From contig JAXJSP010000002.1 in NCBI GenBank assembly GCA_036310005.1, forward strand, positions 1-50,306: 50,306 bases of DNA, in the 5' to 3' direction. The position numbers and the translations under genes were made by a program. Within the stretch, counting starts at the first letter, position 1, and each line of letters starts with the position of its first letter. Positions 25,784 to 35,553 of the stretch are shown here, piece by piece. This DNA comes from JAXJSP01 sp036310005. Its GTDB lineage: Bacteria; Bacillota; Clostridia; Oscillospirales; Acutalibacteraceae. Below the pieces are notes generated by a model that was not told where the DNA came from, did no database searches, and saw nothing but the letters and a program-made list of their open reading frames with translations.

Positions 25784-28700
25784 TTAAACTATAACCGACT
25801 TTGAGAGATTAAACGAATAAATTATTTTCTTTTCAACCTCGCATTTATAAATCTTTTCGAATGATTTTGCATATAAATCGAGTTGTTTTTCATAGCGTGA
25901 GACAAGTATATTTTCATTATCTGCTCTGTCGGTTTTAAAATCTACTATTGTAATTTTTCCGTTTTTAAACATTATCAAATCGGCGACACCGTCAATAACG
26001 GTTTTTTCGTCGCTTTTTATGTTCTCGTCAATCTGATTGATTTCAAGTTCGGATACAAATCTGCATTCTTTAATATACTTATCGCTCGATAAAATTTCCG
26101 AAAACAACTCGCTGTCAAAGAAGGCGTTTAATTTATCAATATCAAGACTTTCTTTTTCCAAAAGGCTTAAGCCTCCTGACTGATAAATTTTTTCTGCTTG
26201 TTTAATTACATTGTTTTTAACTGTATTAAAGTCGGAATACTGAATAAATTTATGCATGGCAGTACCCATTTGAGCAAAAGAGAGTTGATTTCCCGTTACA
26301 AACGCAGGTTTACTGTCAAACAACGGGCAGTCGTTTTTATTCTCTCCTATCTGAGAAGGTGAATATTTTGACTGTATATCAAGTATGTCTTTATGCCTAT
26401 ATTCAAAGGCAAGGGTTTTTGAAAAGTCGTAATATTCTTGCTTTAAATCTGCTGAATCAATTATTTCCTGCTGCTGCTCTGTACTGACGATTTCAAAACT
26501 GATTTTACTTTCAGTCGGCTTACAGTTATATTCAATCGGGCTTATGTCCTGAATTTGTTTTGTATCGGGGTGCAAAGCAAGACACATTAAAATCAGGTCA
26601 TAAAGGCTTTTAGCATCGTGGACCGTGACAAAGTCAATAGGCTCATCAACGCCTTTGTGTTCCAAAAACATTCTTGAGGTTGTTTTCTCCAATCTTTTTT
26701 GCAGGTCGCAATCTCCCGCTACAATTACAAGTTTATCAATTGCTCTTGTCATAGCGACATATAAAAGCCTTATTGATTCTGCATACAAAGCGCGCTTTTC
26801 TTCAATCGCCATAGCCTTTGTACACAAAGTCGGATAGCGCACGCCGTTATCAAAATCGCAAAACTTAATTCCGATACCGTATTCTTCGCTTAAAATTGCT
26901 TTATCATGCAACTCTGTCAGGTTAAACTGCTTTTCTACACCCGACAGAATACATACAGGGGTTTGCAGTCCTTTTGAGTAATGTATAGTAGCAAGTCTGA
27001 CTGCGTTTTCTCCCGTGGGGCAAGAGGCTTTATCAACATTTGCGCAATTATTTTCAAGCGTGTTTATGTACCTGATAAATGCGCTCAGTCCTTTATAGCC
27101 TTGCTGTTCATACTCGGCGGCATACTCACAAAGCAGTTGCAGGTTTGCCTGTTTTGACAGTCCGTCTGCCTTGGCGCCGCAAACAGCCACAATCGCAGTA
27201 TCGGAAAAGAGTTTTAAAATCAATTTGTCGGTAGGCATTGTTGCCGCCCAGATTCTGTATGTATCTAATTTTTCAAGCATTCTTCTGATTTTTTCGGACT
27301 TATCTTTATTTTTAAGCACAGAAGAATAAAGAGAGCATTTTTTATCTTTAATTCTGATTTTTGCAATTTCTTCCGAAGTAAAGCCAAAAATTTCAGAGAG
27401 CATTACAGCGAGCAAAGGCACATCTTTTGTAGGGTTATCTATAACTTTTAAAAGAGACAGCATAAGTTGAATTTCGGTTGTATCAAAAAATCCGCCTTTA
27501 ACATCTGCCCAAACGGGGATACCTTTGTTTTTAAAAACTCTTACATATTCTGAAAATTCGCTTCTTGTCTGCATTAAAATCATAAAATCGGAGTATTTAC
27601 ATTTTCTCAGCCCGTTTTTATCGGTCACCGGCATCTCATCTGCCACAGATTTTTTTATATAATCTGCAATATAACTTGCTTTTTCGCTCACTTCGTCGGT
27701 TTGCAAAATTTTAACATCGACTTTGCTGTAATCGGTATCTTCAAAATTACCGCGAGAGTCAAGTTCGTCCTGTTTTTGATACTCAAAGTAAGATGTTTTT
27801 TTGCTCATAATAAGAGAAAAAACGAAATTGATAAACGCACATATTTCAGGTCTGCTTCTGAAATTTCCGTTTAAGTCGATTTTTGACTGTTTTGCAACAC
27901 CGTCATATTTTTTATAAGCGTTCTTTTTATTTATAAAATTATCAGGCTTTGCGTTTCTGAATTTATAAATACACTGTTTTACATCTCCGACATAAAAGAG
28001 GTTTTGCTCATCCCTGCTTAATGCTGTAAAAATTGTATTTTGCAGGTCGTTTGTATCCTGATACTCGTCTATTAATATTTCGTCAAATCTTTTTGACAAC
28101 TCTACTGCGTTTTCGGTTTTAACTATCTGACCGTTTTCCTTTTTACACAAAAAGTTCAGCACTGCTAACTCGACATCGCTAAACTCCAAAAGATTTCTCT
28201 CGGTTTTAAGCACATAAAAGCGGTCCGAATACGCTTTTACCATATCAAGCAGAGTTTTTATTACAGGTTCGAGAGCGGCAATATCATTTAAAAACGTTTG
28301 CTCATCCGCATCAATTATTTTTCTGAAATTTGCAACTGTTGACTTTGCATAATCTATAATGTTTTTTGCTATATTTTTAAGGTTTTTATCGTATTCTCCC
28401 CTTACGCTGCCGAGTCTGTCGGGTGAAAACCTGTTCAGTTGAGAAAAAATCTCGTTTAATTGTTTTTTGCCGGCGCTTTGCCTGATTTTTTCCATTAAGC
28501 AGATATACTCATTCATCACTTTAGAATAAGCAGACAGTATTATATGGTCGGTCTGAATCTGATTTAAAACCATACTCAACTGAAAATGGCAGTAATCTGC
28601 CAACTGGAATATATGCTCATAAATGATGTTTCCCCAGACTGTTTGTTCTGCTGAGTCTTTTTTCTTATAAAGGCTCACGCAGTAATCGTACCAATCGTTC

Positions 28701-29254
28701 GGGAATGAAAGCGTTGATGCTTTATTATAGATTTTGATTATAAGTTCTCTTAACGCGCCCTCACCATCTTTCGGATCGAGGGTGTCCATTAATTTTGTTA
28801 TCATATCAATATGATTTTTATAATAATCGTCTATAACATAATCAAGCGCGTCTTTTGACATTGACGCAGTTCGCTCTCCGGTTGCTATTTTAAACTCCGG
28901 GTTTAAGTTCATCAAATCAAAATTATCTCTTGCGATGTCAATACAAAATGAATCTATTGTTGTAATATAGGCGCTGTCAAGTAAAATCTGTTGTTTTTTT
29001 GCTCTTACATTATCGGGGTTTTCGAGTATATAATCATTAATTTTTTGAGAAATTCTTTCTTTCATTTCTGCGGCGGCGGCATTGGTAAAAGTAATAATTA
29101 ACAGTTTATCGATATCAACGGGTGCTTTTTCATCAAAGATTTTTTTAAGCACTCTTTCGGTTAATACCAATGTTTTTCCGCTTCCTGCCGCGGCAGATAC
29201 TAACAAGGTGCCTTTTGCATTGACAGCAGTAAGTTGTTCGTTAGTCAGTCCCAT
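25784..29254 (-). CDS. addA: ATP-dependent helicase/nuclease subunit A
   Basis: The UvrD-like helicase and nuclease subunit of AddAB, the Gram-positive counterpart of RecBCD for double-strand break repair. About 1156 residues. Walker A LLVSAAAGSGKTLVLTERV near 18, motif II IDEYQDTNDLQ, later helicase motifs LNGNFRSRPEICAF and RLLYVAMTRAIDKLVIV, and the C-terminal RecB-type nuclease with VIDGVADLIMF and IVDFKTDRA. ATG at 29254 follows GGAGG and overlaps the addB stop by 14 bases, giving fixed stoichiometry. Confidence 0.97.
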   Translation of the reverse strand: MGLTNEQLTAVNAKGTLLVSAAAGSGKTLVLTERVLKKIFDEKAPVDIDKLLIITFTNAAAAEMKERISQKINDYILENPDNVRAKKQQILLDSAYITTIDSFCIDIARDNFDLMNLNPEFKIATGERTASMSKDALDYVIDDYYKNHIDMITKLMDTLDPKDGEGALRELIIKIYNKASTLSFPNDWYDYCVSLYKKKDSAEQTVWGNIIYEHIFQLADYCHFQLSMVLNQIQTDHIILSAYSKVMNEYICLMEKIRQSAGKKQLNEIFSQLNRFSPDRLGSVRGEYDKNLKNIAKNIIDYAKSTVANFRKIIDADEQTFLNDIAALEPVIKTLLDMVKAYSDRFYVLKTERNLLEFSDVELAVLNFLCKKENGQIVKTENAVELSKRFDEILIDEYQDTNDLQNTIFTALSRDEQNLFYVGDVKQCIYKFRNAKPDNFINKKNAYKKYDGVAKQSKIDLNGNFRSRPEICAFINFVFSLIMSKKTSYFEYQKQDELDSRGNFEDTDYSKVDVKILQTDEVSEKASYIADYIKKSVADEMPVTDKNGLRKCKYSDFMILMQTRSEFSEYVRVFKNKGIPVWADVKGGFFDTTEIQLMLSLLKVIDNPTKDVPLLAVMLSEIFGFTSEEIAKIRIKDKKCSLYSSVLKNKDKSEKIRRMLEKLDTYRIWAATMPTDKLILKLFSDTAIVAVCGAKADGLSKQANLQLLCEYAAEYEQQGYKGLSAFIRYINTLENNCANVDKASCPTGENAVRLATIHYSKGLQTPVCILSGVEKQFNLTELHDKAILSEEYGIGIKFCDFDNGVRYPTLCTKAMAIEEKRALYAESIRLLYVAMTRAIDKLVIVAGDCDLQKRLEKTTSRMFLEHKGVDEPIDFVTVHDAKSLYDLILMCLALHPDTKQIQDISPIEYNCKPTESKISFEIVSTEQQQEIIDSADLKQEYYDFSKTLAFEYRHKDILDIQSKYSPSQIGENKNDCPLFDSKPAFVTGNQLSFAQMGTAMHKFIQYSDFNTVKNNVIKQAEKIYQSGGLSLLEKESLDIDKLNAFFDSELFSEILSSDKYIKECRFVSELEINQIDENIKSDEKTVIDGVADLIMFKNGKITIVDFKTDRADNENILVSRYEKQLDLYAKSFEKIYKCEVEKKIIYSFNLSKSVIV

Positions 29255-32200
29255 TTTGCACCTCCGTATCAATCGAGCAAAGAATTTTCTCTAAGTCCAT
29301 TTTTTCAACCTTTTTATTTTTCTCTGTGGGTTCCCGTCTGCAAACCGTCTTATAATCACAGTATTTACAAGCCGGGCTGTCGGTACCGTCTAAAGGTTTT
29401 ACCGATATTTCGCCTTCGTGAATACGGTTGCCGATGTTATAAAGAATACTTTTGACTTTGTTTTTAATATTATCGAAATCTTTTTGAGTTGCACAAGTGT
29501 TTTTCCTTCTGAGATTAGAAGAAAACGGAATAAAATCGCCGTCCCGCTTATCCATCGCAAACGCGATATCTTTATCACTTAATACAAGACCGTTCATTTT
29601 ATTTGCTTTTTTTTGTTGTGCAACAATCTCTTTTAAATCTTTTGTTCTGTCGCCTGAAACAGTTTTTCTGTTTGACGGAAAATAAAGCACGCCTGCTTCT
29701 TTAGCGTTATCGTACATGGAACTTTCCGTAATTGCAAAAAGATAAATAAGCATTTGCATATTAAGCCCATACATAACATCCGACAAATCGAATGTTTTTG
29801 AGCCTGTTTTATAGTCTATTACTCTGACATAAGTGCTACCGTCTTTTTCGTATATATCCACTCTGTCAACGCTTCCGTTTAACTGCATGCTTCCCTGTTT
29901 AAGTTCTATATTAAACTGTGCTTGTGAGTTCTGGCCTATGGGCTGTTCAAACCCGACAGGTTTAAAGTCGCTTTGAGCCAACTCCTCGCCGATATATTCA
30001 AGCAGATATCGGGCAACATGTTTTACTTTGTTTATCATAAAAACAAACGACTCGGTTAATAAAGCATTTTCAAAGTTAATATTCAGGTACTCGTCAACTG
30101 CCTGATTAATATCGTTTATCAAATCTTCGCTTTTTACATTAATCAAATTGCTTTGATATTTTTTTATTATTTTTTCTAAAACGAAATGAATTAATGAGCC
30201 TTTTTGTCTTACATCAAGTTCTGCGGTTTTTAAATCTTTTGCATTAATACCGTATCTGCAGAAAAAAGAGAAAGGACATTTTGAGAATGTTTCGATTTTA
30301 GACGCTGACATACAGATATCTTTTCCGTAAAGTTTCAATGCGGTATCTTTATCTAAATCGCTGTCAAAATTTTTAAGGCTTATGTCCTTATACTCGCTGT
30401 CGGTTTTTTCAAAATATTCTGCTAAACTCTGAGAATACTTATTAAATTCAGGTTTTAATACTAACTCTAACGCAGAAAGAGCAGATTCAAATTTATCAAG
30501 TTGCCAATCTGACGAAAGCACAGTTTTAACACCGCCTATTTTTTGCTCAATATCGGTTACAAACTGGCTTTTATTTGATAAATTGCCTTTTAAATTAGAG
30601 TTATGATACGCGATATACAGTTTGTCGGAAGGGCTGCAAACTGCGTTATACACATAAAATTTTTCGTCAATGACGCTGCTTAAAGAATAATCGGAAATTT
30701 TCAGTCCGCTTTCAATAAGTTTTTTGCGGTCCGATGAAGAAAAGAGTCCTGCAGATGCTGTAAAGCGCGGAAATTCTCCAAATACCGCGCCGATAACAAA
30801 GGTGATTTTAGGGCTCGATGTTCTGATTCTGTCTGCAGAGCCGATAACGACCTCATCAATTCTTGAGGGTACATGTCCTATATCAAAAGAGCAAAGAAGT
30901 TGTTTATAAAGTTCCACCCATTCTTTCAAGGCGATTTCATCGTCTTTTACGCATTTAAGCATAACATCGAGTGAATTCATCAAAACATCCCAACTTTTAA
31001 CCGTGATGTCATACAAAAGATTCTGATTGCTCTCTTTTAACTGCTTACAATAACCGTTAAGTTTATCCTTTAATTCTTTTTTATTCAAAAACTCATAAAT
31101 TGCTTTGCATCTTGACTTTGTGCTTGTTGCTTTCAGGCCGTCTTCAAGCATAATTAAATTTTCGACCGCTTTTTCTCTGTAAGCATTTATTAATTTTAAT
31201 TTTTCTTTTTCATTTGTTCTGCTGTCGGCACCGTCCGGGTTTTCCAAAAAAGGTTCTAATACTGCTCTGCCCTTTTTATTCCAGATATAAATATAATTAT
31301 CAAGTTCTCCCGCCTGTTCGACGCTTAAAGGACATAAGGGTGATTTTATATAACTTAAAAAATACTCGCTACGGTAATTATTGCAAACGCTGTCAAGTGC
31401 ATTGATTATATATCTGATTAAAATGAGGCTGTCGAGTTCTACTCTTTTATCGCTGAAATAAGATATTTGATATTTATCCAGGCAGTCGCAGAGAATTGAA
31501 GAATAGTTGTTCATATCTCTTGCGATTACAGCAAAATCTTTGAATCTGTAATTTTTAGTTCTTACAAGTTTTTTAATGGTGCGTGCGACAAAATCGCATT
31601 CCTCGTAAGCGGTCCGACAGTTGCACACTACAACATTTTCGCCATCGCACTGTTCTGCCTCGCCTGTTCTGAGCAAAAGTTCAATATTTTTCAACTGATT
31701 ATTATTGTAGCGCTGTGTTGTATCTAACACCGCTTCATTTTTAACATCGACTCCGTTTTGATTTGAAATGAAAATGAGTCTGTTTTTGATTTTATTTACA
31801 TTGGCAAAAAGCCCGAATTCGTCAGTTTTGGCTCCGTCGGTACATAGTGTTATGTAAACCTCTTTACTTTGCAAAATCATTTTAGAAATTATTTCATACT
31901 GTTGTTCGGTGAAAAACTCGAAGGAGTCGATGAATATAATCTTATCTTTAAAATACTTATGTTGTTCAAGTTTAGAAGACAGTAGTGAAAGTCCGTCCAG
32001 GGGGTCCTTAAAATTATCTGACAACATACTCTCGTAAGCAGAGTATATCAGGGCGATGTCGCGTGTTTTATTTGAACAGGTTCCCTTTGTTTTATCGGCG
32101 GCAATATTTAGCATATCAATATTGATATTTGACTGTTTAAGTTCAGTAATCAATGCTAAAATGCTGTTTGCAAACTCAACGCTGCTGCAGCTTTTTGAAT

Positions 32201-32519
32201 AGGTAGAAAGCAGTGGTTTAACACTTTTTATTGCTCTTTGCATGGTAACAAGTTTAATTCCGTTATCTGCCGCATCTTTACAGATGCTGCCGAACTCGAC
32301 TTCGAATAAATTTACAAGTCTTGTAAAACTTAAAACTTCAACTTTATCGTTTGATGAGGCGCCGAAAAGATTAATAATTCTCTTTTCACATTCAAACGAA
32401 CTTTGTTCGGGTACAAGCATAATAATATTACTCTGATTGTTTTCAATCAAAGTTTTGATTTTTGAGTAGACATATTCGGTTTTACCTGAACCTGTCGGTC
32501 CGAAAATAAAATTAAGCAT
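29241..32519 (-). CDS. addB: ATP-dependent helicase/deoxyribonuclease subunit B
   Basis: Chi-recognising subunit of AddAB, 1092 residues. Walker A FIFGPTGSGKTEYVYSKI at residue 5, LVPEQSSFECEKRI next. The C-terminal nuclease has VRVIDYKTGSKTFDL near 902. The four cysteines of the iron-sulfur staple are visible: one in CPFSFFCRYG near 748 and three in CKYCDYKTVC at 1051, 1054 and 1060. All parts needed for activity appear intact. Confidence 0.97.
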   Translation of the reverse strand: MLNFIFGPTGSGKTEYVYSKIKTLIENNQSNIIMLVPEQSSFECEKRIINLFGASSNDKVEVLSFTRLVNLFEVEFGSICKDAADNGIKLVTMQRAIKSVKPLLSTYSKSCSSVEFANSILALITELKQSNINIDMLNIAADKTKGTCSNKTRDIALIYSAYESMLSDNFKDPLDGLSLLSSKLEQHKYFKDKIIFIDSFEFFTEQQYEIISKMILQSKEVYITLCTDGAKTDEFGLFANVNKIKNRLIFISNQNGVDVKNEAVLDTTQRYNNNQLKNIELLLRTGEAEQCDGENVVVCNCRTAYEECDFVARTIKKLVRTKNYRFKDFAVIARDMNNYSSILCDCLDKYQISYFSDKRVELDSLILIRYIINALDSVCNNYRSEYFLSYIKSPLCPLSVEQAGELDNYIYIWNKKGRAVLEPFLENPDGADSRTNEKEKLKLINAYREKAVENLIMLEDGLKATSTKSRCKAIYEFLNKKELKDKLNGYCKQLKESNQNLLYDITVKSWDVLMNSLDVMLKCVKDDEIALKEWVELYKQLLCSFDIGHVPSRIDEVVIGSADRIRTSSPKITFVIGAVFGEFPRFTASAGLFSSSDRKKLIESGLKISDYSLSSVIDEKFYVYNAVCSPSDKLYIAYHNSNLKGNLSNKSQFVTDIEQKIGGVKTVLSSDWQLDKFESALSALELVLKPEFNKYSQSLAEYFEKTDSEYKDISLKNFDSDLDKDTALKLYGKDICMSASKIETFSKCPFSFFCRYGINAKDLKTAELDVRQKGSLIHFVLEKIIKKYQSNLINVKSEDLINDINQAVDEYLNINFENALLTESFVFMINKVKHVARYLLEYIGEELAQSDFKPVGFEQPIGQNSQAQFNIELKQGSMQLNGSVDRVDIYEKDGSTYVRVIDYKTGSKTFDLSDVMYGLNMQMLIYLFAITESSMYDNAKEAGVLYFPSNRKTVSGDRTKDLKEIVAQQKKANKMNGLVLSDKDIAFAMDKRDGDFIPFSSNLRRKNTCATQKDFDNIKNKVKSILYNIGNRIHEGEISVKPLDGTDSPACKYCDYKTVCRREPTEKNKKVEKMDLEKILCSIDTEVQNGTD

Positions 32520-32539
32520 TCTGTTTCTCCTATACCAAA

Positions 32540-32566
32540 ATGCACCACGAAATTAACGCGGTGCAT
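32540..32566 (-). terminator. Weak terminator-like hairpin upstream of addB
   Basis: A 10-bp stem with one G-U pair (ATGCACCGCG/CGTGGTGCAT, 7-nt loop) followed by TTTTGG on the minus strand, between the beta-propeller-like gene and addB. Confidence 0.5.
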
Positions 32567-32571
32567 AAAAA

Positions 32572-33243
32572 TCAAAATATATAAACTCCCGATTCAAGCA
32601 AAACTATTTCATTCACACCTTCTTTATAATATCTGTAAACGGGTTCATTCAGTTTTGCGTATGTTTTGAGGCTGAAGTTATTTGAGTCAAATAATTTGAT
32701 TTCATTACCCGTACTGCAACAAACGGTTAATAATCCGTCAAGCAAAGACAGTCCGCACGGGTTTGAAAAGGCGTTATCGCCTACTGAACCTGCGCGCATA
32801 ACCATATGCATATTTTTTGAATTATATTTAACTATGCAGTCAATATCCGGATATGACACAAAAACATACTCCCCGTCATATACAACATCCAAAGGCAAGG
32901 AGTCTTTATATTTTAAGTCCCCTTTCCAAAAGACTTTACCGTTTTTATCTATAATCATAGCGTTCGCGTCACAAGCGACAATTAACATCTTACCGTCATC
33001 AAGGTGTGCGATATGGCAGTTGATATGGTCGTTTATCAGCGAAATAAATTTATTGTAATCGGGGCCGAATTTCGCAATCAAATATGCCGAACGATCTACC
33101 TGCGTAACTCTTGCAGTATCAAATGAATAAAATCTGTATGTAACTGCGAACTGACCGCCGAAGGTCTTTTCGCCTATTGCAAAGACGACTCCCATTTTTG
33201 ACGGAACAATCTGACCGACCTGTCCATCATAAATTCTTCTCAA
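32572..33243 (-). CDS. Uncharacterised NHL/beta-propeller-like protein
   Basis: 223 residues that I cannot assign to a named family. Repeating blocks such as GKMLIVACDANAMIIDKNGKV, YDGEYVFVSYPDIDCIVKYN and DGLLTVCCSTGNEIKLFDSN look like blades of a small propeller (NHL or six-bladed type). There is no signal peptide or membrane segment. The start is TTG with GGAGGA 9 nt upstream. It sits 12 bases downstream of dapL and ahead of addB, which implies cotranscription but not a shared function. Confidence 0.8.
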   Translation of the reverse strand: MRRIYDGQVGQIVPSKMGVVFAIGEKTFGGQFAVTYRFYSFDTARVTQVDRSAYLIAKFGPDYNKFISLINDHINCHIAHLDDGKMLIVACDANAMIIDKNGKVFWKGDLKYKDSLPLDVVYDGEYVFVSYPDIDCIVKYNSKNMHMVMRAGSVGDNAFSNPCGLSLLDGLLTVCCSTGNEIKLFDSNNFSLKTYAKLNEPVYRYYKEGVNEIVLLESGVYIF

Positions 33244-33255
33244 TTAAACTTCCTC

Positions 33256-34440
33256 CTAAAATTTAAGGCTTTTGAGTCTGTTCATCGCCTCGACCGTATT
33301 TTCGTTATTGCCGAACGCGGTTAATCTGAAAAAGCCTTCTCCGTTTTGTCCGAAACCGGCTCCCGGAGTGCCTACTACATAAACTTCGTTTAAGAGTAAA
33401 TCGAAAAAGTCCCATGACTTCATATTATTGGGGCATTTAAGCCACACATAAGGTGAATTTTTACCGCCTGTGTACCAAAATCCCATTTCATCCATAGCCT
33501 TTGTCATAACTTCGGCATTTGCCTTATAATAATTGATTGTTTGTTTAATCTGCTCTTGTCCCTGTTCGGTAAAGACTGCGGCGGCACCGCACTGTGTAAT
33601 ATAAGGCACACCGTTAAATTTTGTTGTTTGTCTTCTAACCCAAAGTTTATTTAACGAAACGTTATCGAATTCAAGTTCCGTCGGCACTACTGTATAGCCG
33701 CATCTTGTTCCTGTAAAGCCAGCGGTTTTAGAAAGCGAGCAAAACTCGATTGCACATTTTTTTGCGCCCTCAATCTGATAGATTGATTTTGCCAAACTGT
33801 CGTCGCTGATAAATGCTTCATAAGCGGCATCAAAAAGAATAACTGCGTTTTGGTCAATTGCAAAGTCAACCCAAACTTTTAACTGTTCTTTTGAATAAGC
33901 GGCACCTGTCGGGTTATTAGGAGAGCAAATATAAATTATATCTGCACTCATACTGCTGTCGGGCAACGGTAAGAAACCGTTTTCTTCGGTAGCATTTATA
34001 TATTCAATATTTCTGCCTGCCATGATATTAGTGTCCACATAAACAGGATATACAGGGTCCGGAATCAACACTTTATTATCGACATCAAAAATATCAAGCA
34101 CATTTCCCACATCGCTTTTTGCACCGTCCGAAATAAAGATTTCATCAAGTTCAAGATTTACGCCGAAATTTTCATAATATCCTTTTACTGCATTACGTGT
34201 AAAGTCATATCCTTGCTCGGGACCGTAACCTTTGAAAGTTTCTGCTTTTGACATATCATCGACGCCTTTTTTAAGAGCATCAATAACCACGGGGGCTAAC
34301 GGTCTTGTTACATCGCCTATTCCCATTCTGATAATTTTTTTATCGGGGTTATTCTTTGTAAATTCGTTAATCTTTTTTGCAATAGTTGAAAAAAGATAAC
34401 TTTGATTTAGATTCAAGTAGTTTTTATTGATTTTCAGCAT
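33256..34440 (-). CDS. dapL: LL-diaminopimelate aminotransferase
   Basis: Turns tetrahydrodipicolinate directly into LL-diaminopimelate using glutamate and PLP, bypassing the acylated intermediates. 394 residues of fold-type I. Family features: IIRMGIGDVTRPLAPVVIDA, KGYGPEQGYDFTRNAV, SPNNPTGAAYSKEQL, and the PLP Lys in FCSLSKTAGFTGTRCGYTV. It lies 12 bases downstream of dapF, the next enzyme, and complements asd-dapA-dapB at 42-45 kb. Confidence 0.96.
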   Translation of the reverse strand: MLKINKNYLNLNQSYLFSTIAKKINEFTKNNPDKKIIRMGIGDVTRPLAPVVIDALKKGVDDMSKAETFKGYGPEQGYDFTRNAVKGYYENFGVNLELDEIFISDGAKSDVGNVLDIFDVDNKVLIPDPVYPVYVDTNIMAGRNIEYINATEENGFLPLPDSSMSADIIYICSPNNPTGAAYSKEQLKVWVDFAIDQNAVILFDAAYEAFISDDSLAKSIYQIEGAKKCAIEFCSLSKTAGFTGTRCGYTVVPTELEFDNVSLNKLWVRRQTTKFNGVPYITQCGAAAVFTEQGQEQIKQTINYYKANAEVMTKAMDEMGFWYTGGKNSPYVWLKCPNNMKSWDFFDLLLNEVYVVGTPGAGFGQNGEGFFRLTAFGNNENTVEAMNRLKSLKF

Positions 34441-34452
34441 ATATTTTACTCC

Positions 34453-35289
34453 TTATAAAGAAATTTCTCCGTCAAACACAAAAGCGGCGGGACCTGTCAT
34501 AATTACGGTACCGTTACCCATATATTTAATAGTGAGTTCGCCGCCGCGCAGAATTACTTTTATGTCTTCGTTATGTCCGCAAAGACCGTTTTCAACAGCA
34601 GCGACGCACACAGCAGATGCACCTGTTCCGCAAGCGTGAGTTTCGCCGCTTCCTCTTTCCCACACACGCATTTTTAAGGTTTTGTTATCTATTACTTCAA
34701 CAAACTCGGTATTTACTCTGTCGGGGAAAATAGGATCATTTTCATATTTAGGACCGATTTTTTCCAAATTGAGTTTGTCTGTTTTCTCGGTAAAGATTAC
34801 ACAATGCGGGTTTCCCATAGACACACAGGTAATTTTTTGTTCTTTACCGGCGACTGTCATGGTTCTTCCTATTACAGTATGGGTGGGTGCTGTTACGGGA
34901 ATTTTTTCCGCTTCTAAAATTGCTTTGCCCATATCAACGGAAATAGATTCTACAACACCGTTGATGACATTCAGATTCATCGTTTTAATGCCGCTTAAAG
35001 TTTCAAGAGTGATTTTGGTTTTATCAGTAAGGCCTCTTTCATATACATATTTACCGATGCATCTTGTTGCGTTGCCGCACATTTTACCTTCGCTTCCGTC
35101 AGCATTAAAAATTCTCATTTTAAAATCGGCTTTATCACTCGGCATTATAAGAACAATACCGTCACCGCCGATGCCGAAGCGACGGTCGCTCAATTTTACA
35201 GCCAATTTTTCAGGCTCATATACTTTTTCTTCAAAACAGTTAAAATATATGTAGTCATTTCCTATACCGTGCATTTTAGTAAATTTCAT
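34453..35289 (-). CDS. dapF: Diaminopimelate epimerase
   Basis: Interconverts LL- and meso-diaminopimelate. 278 residues. N-terminal MKFTKMHGIGNDYIYF; the two catalytic cysteines in GKMCGNATRCIG near 75 and THACGTGASAVCVA near 220; ERGSGET just before the second. GGAG precedes the ATG, and a strong promoter drives dapF-dapL. Confidence 0.97.
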   Translation of the reverse strand: MKFTKMHGIGNDYIYFNCFEEKVYEPEKLAVKLSDRRFGIGGDGIVLIMPSDKADFKMRIFNADGSEGKMCGNATRCIGKYVYERGLTDKTKITLETLSGIKTMNLNVINGVVESISVDMGKAILEAEKIPVTAPTHTVIGRTMTVAGKEQKITCVSMGNPHCVIFTEKTDKLNLEKIGPKYENDPIFPDRVNTEFVEVIDNKTLKMRVWERGSGETHACGTGASAVCVAAVENGLCGHNEDIKVILRGGELTIKYMGNGTVIMTGPAAFVFDGEISL

Positions 35290-35323
35290 TTAAAACAATC
35301 TCCAAATTCATAATTATTAATTG

Positions 35324-35352
35324 ATTATACAATATTTTATAGATATAATCAA
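35324..35352 (-). promoter_or_regulatory. Sigma-A-type promoter for dapF-dapL
   Basis: On the minus strand TTGATT (35352-35347), 17 bp, TATAAT (35329-35324). Confidence 0.8.
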
Positions 35353-35394
35353 CAAATTGATTTAGATATTTTTATATTTTTTGAAATTTTTCTA

Positions 35395-35423
35395 TTGACA
35401 AAACTCAAAAGATATCATATACT
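35395..35423 (+). promoter_or_regulatory. Promoter of tRNA-Cys
   Basis: TTGACA (35395-35400), 17 bp, TATACT (35418-35423), 15 bases before the tRNA 5' end, a typical strong stable-RNA promoter. Confidence 0.85.
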
Positions 35424-35438
35424 ATTTTAGCAACAAAC

Positions 35439-35513
35439 GGTGCCATAGCCAAGCGGTAAGGCCAAGGTCTGCAAAACCTTTATTCCCCAGTTCAAATCTG
35501 GGTGGCACCTCCA
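35439..35513 (+). tRNA. tRNA-Cys (GCA), CCA encoded
   Basis: Full cloverleaf: acceptor GGTGCCA/TGGCACC, three-pair D stem GCC/GGC, anticodon stem AAGGT/ACCTT with loop CTGCAAA (anticodon GCA), T stem CCCAG/CTGGG with TTCAAAT loop, discriminator T and encoded CCA. Its last bases are duplicated at 36622-36640, marking an integration site. Confidence 0.97.
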
Positions 35514-35517
35514 AAAA
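35499..35517 (+). repeat. Direct repeat, proximal copy (candidate att at tRNA-Cys 3' end)
   Basis: The 19-nt sequence TGGGTGGCACCTCCAAAAA spans the 3' T-stem, acceptor strand and CCA tail of tRNA-Cys and is repeated exactly at 36622-36640. Confidence 0.8.
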
Positions 35518-35550
35518 ACAAAGGACTTCGAAAGAAGTCCTTTGTTTTTT
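35513..35550 (+). terminator. Intrinsic terminator after tRNA-Cys
   Basis: A 17-bp perfect stem with GAAA loop (35513-35529, 35534-35550), ending in a T-run. Confidence 0.92.
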
Positions 35551-35553
35551 TAT

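Noticed and set aside
34682..35254. 190-codon rightward reading frame
   Set aside because: It lies fully antisense to dapF, which has all catalytic motifs; it is a shadow frame.
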